From: an uncultured Collinsella sp.
GTDB lineage: Bacteria > Actinomycetota > Coriobacteriia > Coriobacteriales > Coriobacteriaceae
NCBI GenBank assembly: GCA_937937835.1
Contig: CALDBJ010000117.1
Coordinates: 1-24,324 of the forward strand
Length of the DNA: 24,324 nt
Direction: 5' to 3'
How positions within the stretch are numbered: the stretch's first letter is position 1; the number at the start of each line of letters is the position of its first letter. The position numbers were made by a program, and so were the translations under genes. Below are positions 7,224 through 13,515 of this stretch, piece after piece. Under the pieces are notes generated by a model. It had not been told where the DNA came from, ran no database searches, and was given only the letters and a program-made list of their open reading frames with translations.

Positions 7224-7300
7224 TTAACGTACTCGTAACGTTGGCGCAGGGAAGGCCGGCGCTGGCCAGGCGGTGCCCGATCAGACGCCGCGCCAATCCC

Positions 7301-8383
7301 TTATCGCACGAAGTACCAGGGGCTTTCCTGCACGGTGGGCTCCAGCGCGATGCCGGTGCGCTCCTTAAACAGATCCATGTCCTGCGATTTTTCGGTCCAC
7401 CACGCATTGGGCTTAAAGGTCATGCTCTCAATGACATGACCGACAAACACACTGTTGCGCAGCTTGGAGAAGTCGGTGTTCATAATCAGGATGGACGCGA
7501 GCACCAGCACGATGCCCAGGACTTTGATCGCGCCGGCGGGCTCGGCATAGACACCAATGCCCACCAGTACGGTGACGACCGTCTCGAATGACATTACGAC
7601 GGGAACTTTCGACGTCTCGAGCCCCATGGATAGACCCTGCATATATAAGATATAAGCCACGGCCGTGGGGATGAGTCCAAAGCCAAGGAACAGCAGCAGC
7701 AGCTGTGGCGACATTGCCGCGGCGACATCCGGCCACGGAGCCGCGATAGCCGCCATAACCGCACCGCCAAAAACAAAGCCCCAAAACGTGACAGCCAGCG
7801 GGTGGACCGTCTTGGTTGCTATTCGGCTAAACACCGCGAGCGACGCACCGCAAAGGCCTGCAATCACGCCCGACGTGACGCCCCAAACCGAAAAATGAAA
7901 ACCGGAAAGGTCGCCATTAGTCACTGCAAGCACGCAGCCTACGATGTTAAAGACAATGGCAACGAGCTTGTTGGGGGTCACGTCCTCGCGATAAAGCACG
8001 CGGCCGAGCATGACGCCAAACACCGGCGAGGTGTAGAGCAGCACCGAGGCCGTGGACATGCCCACCTCGCCCATGCACTCGTAATAGCAGGTGTTGGCGG
8101 CGGCCAAACCGACGATGCCGACAAGCGCACAGGGAACAAGCTCTTTAGGGCTTGCCTTGAACAGGGCCAGCGGACCCTGAGCCACGGTAGACCCCTCACC
8201 CGGACGGCAGCCCATAAACATCAGGACCGGCGCCAAGATAAGCGCTCCGACCAACAAGCGAAAGGCAGCCATGCTCTGGGACGAAACGCCCATGGCCGAG
8301 ATGCCGTTTACAAAGATTCCGATGCTGCCCCACATAAGCGCGGCGATCAGCACCAGCACATAGCCCAGATTGCTCTTCTTCAA
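7301..8383 (-). CDS. DMT-superfamily EamA transporter with C-terminal extension
   Basis: A 360-residue membrane protein with two EamA repeats (about 7-154 and 166-303) and about ten predicted membrane segments. The family opening LVLIAALMWGSIGIFV is at 10-25. EamA proteins mostly export amino acids or other metabolites. Start is TTG, chosen because GAGGAGG lies 5 bases upstream and the next candidate would cut the first helix. Residues about 304-360 form an extra soluble tail (TFKPNAWWTEKSQDMDLF near 322-339) not usual for the family. The gene lies upstream of the PTS operon in the same direction, with its own ACGT-N5-(A/T)CGT site. If the PTS imports a glycated amino acid, this protein could export the released amino acid; that is inference. 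Confidence 0.9.
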   Translation of the reverse strand: MKKSNLGYVLVLIAALMWGSIGIFVNGISAMGVSSQSMAAFRLLVGALILAPVLMFMGCRPGEGSTVAQGPLALFKASPKELVPCALVGIVGLAAANTCYYECMGEVGMSTASVLLYTSPVFGVMLGRVLYREDVTPNKLVAIVFNIVGCVLAVTNGDLSGFHFSVWGVTSGVIAGLCGASLAVFSRIATKTVHPLAVTFWGFVFGGAVMAAIAAPWPDVAAAMSPQLLLLFLGFGLIPTAVAYILYMQGLSMGLETSKVPVVMSFETVVTVLVGIGVYAEPAGAIKVLGIVLVLASILIMNTDFSKLRNSVFVGHVIESMTFKPNAWWTEKSQDMDLFKERTGIALEPTVQESPWYFVR

Positions 8384-8422
8384 CGCAGCCTCCTCGGTAT
8401 TGTTTCCAATATGTTTCGTACT

Positions 8423-8451
8423 ACGTTATAGTCGTTATATACATTTTTCAA
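8423..8451 (-). promoter_or_regulatory. EamA promoter region with GntR operator site 3
   Basis: ACGT-TATAG-TCGT (8423-8435) lies 40 bases before the TTG start and matches sites 1 and 2 with one changed base. On the minus strand a TTGAAA -35 candidate (8446-8451) precedes TATAAC (8425-8430) with a short 15-base spacer, so the operator would overlap the -10. The rest of the gene-free stretch 8384-8754 is filled by the repeats listed next. Confidence 0.5.
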
Positions 8452-8500
8452 GACACAAATCGCCGAACGGAAAAATCTGCTCGCCCACACACTCATTGGG

Positions 8501-8556
8501 TAGTCATTGGGGACGCACTTAAATGACTGGTCATTCAAGAACGCCCCCAACGACTA
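8501..8556. repeat. 56-base palindromic repeat, copy 2
   Basis: TAGTCATTGGGG (8501-8512) pairs with CCCCAACGACTA (8545-8556, one mismatch). The inner section ATGACTGGTCAT (8523-8534) is itself a perfect palindrome except at its centre. Bases 8512-8545 correspond to the palindrome at 47-80. Here the outer arms are complete, so the unit is longer than copy 1 shows. Confidence 0.75.
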
Positions 8557-8610
8557 GGACTGCCAAGTGCCACATCTGGACCAAGGCAACGCCGACGCTT
8601 TGACAACGTC

Positions 8611-8724
8611 AGCGAAAACCCGCCAGAGCGAGCAAGGTGCCTTGAAGCGAAGCGGCATTGACCTTCTGGTCATGCCGCTGAAGCTGAAAGGCAGATTGCC
8701 GCTCTGGCGGGTTTGCAGCGTCGA
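8611..8724 (-). repeat. Foldable 114-base intergenic element, copy 2 of 3
   Basis: It is very similar in sequence to 169-282. A 15-base outer stem (AAACCCGCCAGAGCG at 8616-8630 with CGCTCTGGCGGGTTT at 8700-8714) encloses an inner stem and a GACC-TTCT-GGTC cap. Similarity extends leftward over GGCAACGCCGA(T/C)G. It lies 30 bases after the stop codon of the SIS gene at 8755, in the same orientation as copy 1. Confidence 0.8.
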
Positions 8725-8728
8725 GCCG

Positions 8729-8754
8729 TTACGCCGTTCGGTAGAACGGCGTAA
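8729..8754 (-). other. Stop-adjacent perfect hairpin after the second SIS gene
   Basis: TTACGCCGTTC (8729-8739) pairs with GAACGGCGTAA (8744-8754) around GGTA; the stem starts on the base next to the TAG stop codon at 8755. It lacks a T-tract. The equivalent at 287-310 has C-G where this stem has A-T, a compensatory pair. Confidence 0.7.
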
Positions 8755-9747
8755 CTAATACTCAAGCTTCCACATGTAGCGGCGCGTCATGTAGTCCTTG
8801 TGGGTGACGACAGAGAGCGCACGCATGTACACGTTGTTGAGGATCGGGGCAAAGATCAGGTGGTTGAAGTACTCGCTCACGCTGTCCTTGATGTCGTTGA
8901 GGCCGAGCTCCTTGGCGTCGAGCTGATAGACGCGCTCGCCACCGTACTGGTTGACGAAGCGGATACCGCGCTCGTCGTTGCAGCGGCTGCGGCCGACGCT
9001 GATGAGCTGGAACAGCGAGGTGCGCTTGTCCAGGATCTCGAAGGGGCCGTGGAAGAAGTCACAGGTGTTGATGGTGCAGGAGTCGATCTGCAGCATCTCC
9101 TGCACGTTGCAGATGCTAAAGACGTAGGCGGCACCAAAGAGCGGACCCTGAGCCATCACGTTGATGCAGGGCTTGTCGGCGTTTTGCTCGGCCCACTTGG
9201 CGGCGAGCGGACGGGTGTACTCGACGGCCTTGCGATAGATGGGGTCAACCAGGTCGAAGGCGGCCATAGCGGTCTCATACTCGGCATAGCCCTCGGTCTG
9301 CTGCGTAAGCTCCATGGCGATCATGGTCACGACGGCGGAGTTGGTACGGCCCATGCAAGACTCGTCGACGGCCAGGCTGTCATACTGAATCTTGTAGTCG
9401 CAGACCTCGGTGAGGCCGGACTCGTCGACATAGATGGCGATGGTGCTGGCGCCGTGGTCCTTGGCGACCTGGGCGGCGACGATGGTCTCCTTGGTGCCGC
9501 GCATGGATACGACGACGGCCAGGGTGTTCTCGTTGACATAGGCGGGCGTGGCGTGCACGAACTCATTGCTGGTGTAGCTGGAGCTCACGACCTGCGTGGC
9601 CTCGTGCTCCATAAAGTACTGGGCAGGATAGTTGCCGCCGTTGGATCCGCCGGCGCCAATCCACACGACGCGCTTGATGCCGCCCTTGTCTGCCTTGTCG
9701 GCCAAAACCTGGGAGACGACGTCCTTAACCTGTTCCTGAGTAGTCAT
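8755..9747 (-). CDS. Second SIS-domain deglycase-like protein, divergent phosphate loop
   Basis: A 330-residue paralogue of the SIS protein at 3335-4318. Shared features are the PAQYF, TSNEF, TPAYVNE and TQQTEGY stretches, FHGPFE, and the C-terminus RRYMWKLEY (the other ends RRYMWKLSY). The catalytic pair is kept as E217 (VQEMLQ) and H233 (FFHGPFE), 16 residues apart. The phosphate loop is SMRGTKET (81-88) instead of SLGGSTPET, and CDFFHGP replaces GEYFHGP. I infer a related but different fructosamine or aminosugar phosphate, as with the GfrE/GfrF pair. ATG at 9747 follows a modest GAAAGG site. It is monocistronic and divergent from a GntR gene that probably controls it. It lacks the ACGT-N5-ACGT site. 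Confidence 0.82.
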   Translation of the reverse strand: MTTQEQVKDVVSQVLADKADKGGIKRVVWIGAGGSNGGNYPAQYFMEHEATQVVSSSYTSNEFVHATPAYVNENTLAVVVSMRGTKETIVAAQVAKDHGASTIAIYVDESGLTEVCDYKIQYDSLAVDESCMGRTNSAVVTMIAMELTQQTEGYAEYETAMAAFDLVDPIYRKAVEYTRPLAAKWAEQNADKPCINVMAQGPLFGAAYVFSICNVQEMLQIDSCTINTCDFFHGPFEILDKRTSLFQLISVGRSRCNDERGIRFVNQYGGERVYQLDAKELGLNDIKDSVSEYFNHLIFAPILNNVYMRALSVVTHKDYMTRRYMWKLEY

Positions 9748-9785
9748 CGTACATCAGCCTTTCTTCTCGTTTGATGCTCTCGATG

Positions 9786-9942
9786 GCATACAAGTTACAT
9801 ACATGTTTTGGTTATGTCGACTAGTTGTATGCTATATTTGTCTTAGATAATTTGCTGATACGGTTTTCGATAACTTGCTACCAGCGGTTTTGTTGTTGTA
9901 TTGAATACATGCTTGATTAGATACGCATACAGGTTAGATACA
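9786..9942. promoter_or_regulatory. Divergent control region with TGTAT/ATACA boxes
   Basis: The 205-base gap between the second SIS gene and the GntR gene is AT-rich compared with its flanks. It contains GCATACAA (9786-9793), CATACA (9798-9803), TTGTATGC (9825-9832), GCATACA (9925-9931) and GATACA (9937-9942). A 13-base palindrome, TGTATTGAATACA (9897-9909), lies 43 bases before the GntR start. I infer that these are operators for the adjacent GntR protein on both promoters. Confidence 0.55.
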
Positions 9943-9952
9943 GGTTGATCGC

Positions 9953-10675
9953 ATGAACGCTTCATCTAAAAAGAGACTGACCCAATACGAGCGCTTGGCG
10001 GGCATGCTGCGCGACCGCATCGCCTCCGGCACCTACGCTCGCGGAGACAAGCTGCCGTCCGAGATGGAACTCATGGACGAATCGGGGCTGTCGCGTAGCA
10101 CCGTACGCCACGCCCTTAAGGTGCTCGTTGATGAGGGCCTGGTGCGCACCGAGCGCGGGCGTGGCGCCTTTGTGGCCGACACGCCGGCGCTCCACGAGAA
10201 CAACCTGGTGTTTTCGAGCTACACGACACAGGTCCAGGGTCAGGGTATGAAGCCCACCACGCGCACGGTGGACTCGGGCTTTGCCAAGGCCGCGGGCAAT
10301 GCGGCCAAGTTCTTCGATGTCGCCGTGGGCAGCAAGCTCGTCAAACTTGTCCGCCTGCGTTATCTGGACGATGCGCCGCTGTGCCTGGAGACCACCTATC
10401 TACCACCGAGCTTCGAAGCACTCATCGATCGCGATATCAACGGTTCGCTCTACGCCACGCTGCGCCAGGAATTCCATCGCGCGCCGGCACAGGGACATAA
10501 GACCTTTGAGGTGTGCTATGCCTCGCAAAACGAGGCGTTTTTGCTCAACGTTGGGCGCGGGCAGGCGCTGATCCTGATCACCGACTACGTGTACGACACC
10601 GACGGCCGACCGCTCCATGTCTCCAAGCGCATCCAGCGCACCGACCGTGCCAAATACACCGAGCCCATCGGCTAA
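9953..10675 (+). CDS. GntR-family transcriptional regulator (HutC/UTRA type)
   Basis: The only plus-strand gene: a 240-residue regulator. The winged helix-turn-helix spans about 10-76 (LPSEMELMDESGLSRSTVRHA, wing GLVRTERGRGAFV). The UTRA effector domain spans about 88-232. It is a different branch from the GntR at 318-1037, as shown by its poor match outside the DNA-binding motif. ATG follows only a weak purine-rich site (CAGGTTGATCGC). Divergence from the second SIS gene, with repeated TGTAT/ATACA boxes in the shared gap, suggests that it represses that gene and itself until an inducer accumulates. It converges with the GNAT gene, 21 bases from its stop codon. Confidence 0.92.
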   Translation: MNASSKKRLTQYERLAGMLRDRIASGTYARGDKLPSEMELMDESGLSRSTVRHALKVLVDEGLVRTERGRGAFVADTPALHENNLVFSSYTTQVQGQGMKPTTRTVDSGFAKAAGNAAKFFDVAVGSKLVKLVRLRYLDDAPLCLETTYLPPSFEALIDRDINGSLYATLRQEFHRAPAQGHKTFEVCYASQNEAFLLNVGRGQALILITDYVYDTDGRPLHVSKRIQRTDRAKYTEPIG

Positions 10676-10696
10676 CCTGCCAAAATAAACCTGTCC

Positions 10697-11287
10697 CTAA
10701 ATGGTAGGTTTGGGGAGGTCGGGGAACCAGGTTGGTTTGGGTTGGTTGGGGACGCGCTCGGCTAGGACCAACTCCATCCAGCACATGTCGTACCAGCGGC
10801 CGAACTTTTGGGCGCAGCGGTCAAAGGCGCCCACCAGGCGATACCCCATATGGGCATGGAAGTCCTGGCTGTTGTGCGTCAGGTACTCATCGTCCTTGTC
10901 GTGCGGCACGGCGATGAGGGCGCACATGTTGGTGATACCCATCGCGATCAGGCATTGCTTGAGCGCGTCATGCAGCTTGCGGCCCAGCCCGCCGTGGCGC
11001 ACATCACGCGCCAGGTAGATCGATGTCTCGACCGACCAGTCGTATGCCTCGCGGCTGTTGAGCGGACTCACATAGGCATAGCCTACCGGACGCCCGTCCA
11101 GTTCCATCACCAGATACGGATAGCGCTTGAGCGTGCGCTCGATGCGCCCGGCGAACTCCTCAACGCTCGGCACCTCGTATTCGCAGGTAATCGCCGTCTG
11201 GCGCACATACGGCTCATAGATGGCAAGCAACGCCGGCGCATCATCGGGCGTCGCCAGACGAATCGTCGGATCGGACATCTCGGTCAT
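10697..11287 (-). CDS. GNAT N-acetyltransferase, phosphinothricin-acetyltransferase-like
   Basis: A 196-residue acetyl-CoA-dependent N-acetyltransferase. The acetyl-CoA loop is RHGGLGRKLHDAL (97-109), preceded by beta strand VETSIYLARDV. The C-terminal FGRWYDMCWMEL (162-173) and the N-terminal Y-x(8)-TCEYEVPS layout match the PAT/YncA branch, whose members acetylate phosphinothricin, methionine analogues or unknown amines. Start is MTEMSD because GGGAGAAGGG lies just upstream; an open extension of 69 bases was dropped. It sits 78 bases downstream of the threonine aldolase gene, with a terminator between. The actual amine substrate is unknown. Confidence 0.88.
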   Translation of the reverse strand: MTEMSDPTIRLATPDDAPALLAIYEPYVRQTAITCEYEVPSVEEFAGRIERTLKRYPYLVMELDGRPVGYAYVSPLNSREAYDWSVETSIYLARDVRHGGLGRKLHDALKQCLIAMGITNMCALIAVPHDKDDEYLTHNSQDFHAHMGYRLVGAFDRCAQKFGRWYDMCWMELVLAERVPNQPKPTWFPDLPKPTI

Positions 11288-11302
11288 ACAACCCTTCTCC
11301 CT

Positions 11303-11347
11303 CAAAAACAAAGGCCGCCTTGCGCCAAACCCAAGCGCAAGGCGGCC
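11303..11347 (-). terminator. Intrinsic terminator after the threonine aldolase gene
   Basis: On the minus strand a perfect 13-base stem (GGCCGCCTTGCGC with GCGCAAGGCGGCC, + positions 11313-11325 and 11335-11347) is followed by TTTGTTTTTG. It ends about 15 bases before the GNAT start, so it also separates the two genes. Confidence 0.9.
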
Positions 11348-11365
11348 CCTCGTCATTACATCAGG

Positions 11366-12391
11366 CTACAGAACCGCCGCCAACGCGTCGATATCCTCCT
11401 GCGTCGTGGCCCAGCTGGTGCAAAAGCGCACCACCGTGTGGGTCTCGTCGTACTTTTCCCAGTACTCGATCGCCGCATGCTCGCGAATGCGCGCCATGTC
11501 CTCGTTGGGCAGAATCACGAACTGCTGGTTAGTCGGCGTCTCCAAGAAGAACCGGTAGCCGTGCTCGTGCAGCACGCGACGAAGCGCCTGCGCGGTTTCG
11601 ATCGCCTGTCGACCAATCTCAAAATACAAGCCATCGGTAAAGAGTGCCTCAAACTGCACGCCCGTCAGGCGGCCCTTGGCCAACAGCGCGCCGTGCTGCT
11701 TAATGCGCGGAATGGGATGTGCCGGAGCGTGCATGCCGCAGAACACCACAGCCTCGCCGCAGAGCGCGCCGCACTTGGTGCCGCCGATGTAGAACACGTC
11801 GCACAGCTGCGCCAGCTCGGGCAGGGTAATGTCGCACTCATCGGCCGCCAGTGCATAGGCCAGGCGAGCGCCGTCCACAAATAGCGGAATCTCGCGCTTC
11901 TGGCACACCGCGTGAATCGCCGCGAGCTCGGCCCTGGAATACAGCGTGCCGTACTCGGTCGATAGACTCACGTACACGGCGCCCGGGAACACCATGTGCT
12001 CATGGCTCTCGTTTTCGTAGAACACCTGGAAATAGTTTTCGAGATCCTCGACGTGCATCTTGCCCTCGTAGCCGGGGATAGTGAGCACCTTGTGACCACC
12101 AAACTCGATAGCGCCCGCCTCGTGCCCGGCGACGTGGCCGGTCTCGGCGGCAACGACGCCCTCGTAGGGCGCAAGCAGCATGTCGATCACCGTCGCGTTG
12201 GCCTGCGTGCCGCCCACCAGAAAAAACACGTCGGCATCGGGGGCCTGACAGGCCTCGCGGATAAGCTGCTTGGCACGCTCGGTGTGCGCATCGGTACCGT
12301 AGCCGGGCTGCGGCTCCATGTTGGTGTCGACGAGCGCCTGCAGCACTGCCGGATGTGCGCCGTGGGAATAGTCGTTGTTAAACGCGAGCAT
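11366..12391 (-). CDS. ltaE: Low-specificity L-threonine aldolase (PLP enzyme)
   Basis: A 341-residue fold-type I PLP enzyme of the beta-eliminating lyase/threonine aldolase family. It splits L-threonine or L-allo-threonine to glycine and acetaldehyde in the cytoplasm. Seen in the sequence: the N-terminal FNNDYSHGAHPAVL, GGTQANATVI (60-69), H86 in ETGHVAGHEAGA (stacks on PLP in relatives), FVDGARLAYA with D173 and R176, and the Schiff-base lysine K206 in YIGGTKCGAL. Length fits the family. ATG follows AGAGGA. It starts 45 bases after the PAP2 gene ends with no terminator between, so the two may be cotranscribed. Stereospecificity (L or D/allo) cannot be read here. Confidence 0.88.
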   Translation of the reverse strand: MLAFNNDYSHGAHPAVLQALVDTNMEPQPGYGTDAHTERAKQLIREACQAPDADVFFLVGGTQANATVIDMLLAPYEGVVAAETGHVAGHEAGAIEFGGHKVLTIPGYEGKMHVEDLENYFQVFYENESHEHMVFPGAVYVSLSTEYGTLYSRAELAAIHAVCQKREIPLFVDGARLAYALAADECDITLPELAQLCDVFYIGGTKCGALCGEAVVFCGMHAPAHPIPRIKQHGALLAKGRLTGVQFEALFTDGLYFEIGRQAIETAQALRRVLHEHGYRFFLETPTNQQFVILPNEDMARIREHAAIEYWEKYDETHTVVRFCTSWATTQEDIDALAAVL

Positions 12392-12436
12392 GGCAATCCT
12401 CTCTTACCGGGTATCGGCCAGATGATTCAAACGGAG

Positions 12437-13300
12437 CTATTGTACGCCGTTGGGATAGGCAATGCGCGCGGCAAGGCACTCAAGCGCCAGCACCAGGGCA
12501 AAGCCGCAGCTCACGTCACTCAAAAAATGCGCGCCGATCACGATGCGGCCAAAGGCGACGAGCGCCGCGACCACAGCCGCCGTCCAAAAGACCACCCGAC
12601 GGCGCGAGGGCTTTTCCTTAAAGGCCACCGCGGGAAGTCCGGCGAGCATAAGACCCATCGCCGCATGCGCGGTGTGCCCGCTCGCGAACGACTTAAAGCC
12701 GTCCTTGATTACGCCGGCGGCGATATAGGTCCACTTGTCGGGATTGCCGATCACCCACCACGGCTGAAAATTGAGCCCCGGCGTGACCTCGATCACGCGC
12801 ATGCGCGGGCGCGACCACAGCGGCTTGACGATCACGTTGAGGATGATGGCCTGAGCGATCCACACGGCAAGCACCATCAACGCCCAGCGCGTGAGTTCGT
12901 CGGGCTCGGTCGTGCGCGTGAGGCGATAGACGATAAGGTTGGCAGCGATGACCAGCACAAACGTCAGCACCAACTGAGCCGCAATGAGTTTACCGCCAAC
13001 CCTCAGGGACGAAACGATCTCGTAGCCGGTCAGGCCAACGTTGACGAGGATGCCGAGCGCGGCAAGCCATTTGCTGCCCCTGGAGTCGGGACGCACCGCG
13101 CGCACGAGCATAACGCCCGCGATGCTCGCCGTCAGCTCAAACGGCAACTCGCCAGCGGCCTCGATAAAGCGGCCGTACATGCTGCCGATGTTGAACAGCG
13201 CGCTCGAGATCTGATAATCGAAGAAACTGCCCACGCCCAGACAAAGACACAGGACAACCGCGATAATGGCGACATCTTTCTTATAGATGTATCCGAACAT
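12437..13300 (-). CDS. PAP2-family membrane phosphatase
   Basis: A 287-residue integral membrane protein of the type 2 phosphatidic acid phosphatase family, acting on lipid or polyprenyl phosphates at the membrane. All three motifs are visible: KPLWSRPRMR with K159, R164 and P165; SGHTAHA with S207, G208 and H209; and R252-x5-H258-x3-D262 (GRIVIGAHFLSD). About seven hydrophobic segments are present, starting at 9-24. Start is MFGYIYKKD because AAAGGAAAGC lies directly upstream; 39 open bases before it were dropped. Substrate is unknown; undecaprenyl pyrophosphate recycling or phosphatidylglycerophosphate dephosphorylation are options for this family. Confidence 0.88.
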   Translation of the reverse strand: MFGYIYKKDVAIIAVVLCLCLGVGSFFDYQISSALFNIGSMYGRFIEAAGELPFELTASIAGVMLVRAVRPDSRGSKWLAALGILVNVGLTGYEIVSSLRVGGKLIAAQLVLTFVLVIAANLIVYRLTRTTEPDELTRWALMVLAVWIAQAIILNVIVKPLWSRPRMRVIEVTPGLNFQPWWVIGNPDKWTYIAAGVIKDGFKSFASGHTAHAAMGLMLAGLPAVAFKEKPSRRRVVFWTAAVVAALVAFGRIVIGAHFLSDVSCGFALVLALECLAARIAYPNGVQ

Positions 13301-13398
13301 GCTTTCCTTTCGGTCGGGCGAAGGGCGGTCAACCTGCAATGTGGGTGAGACGAAGATGGCTTTGTCCCGTAAATACCCTTACAGGTTGAGCATAAGTA

Positions 13399-13511
13399 AG
13401 CGAAAACGTTCCATTTGTGGCAAGGTGGCCCGAAGGAGGAGGGAAGCGTACTTGCGTACGCGACCGACGAGTGAGGGTCAGATTGCCCAAATGGGGCGTT
13501 TGCAGCGTCGA
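13399..13511 (-). repeat. Foldable 113-base intergenic element, divergent copy 3 of 3
   Basis: It has the same frame as copies 1 and 2 but mostly different stem bases. Shared with them are AGCGAAAAC at the left end, CAAGGTG (13421-13427), CAGATTGCC (13479-13487) and GTTTGCAGCGTCGA at the right end. The outer stem is now CGTTCCATTTGTGGCAA against TTGCCCAAATGGGGCG, and the cap is GCGTAC-TTGC-GTACGC (13446-13461). It lies 4 bases past the mfd stop codon. I infer homology with compensatory base changes, which selects for structure. Confidence 0.65.
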
Positions 13512-13515
13512 CCCG

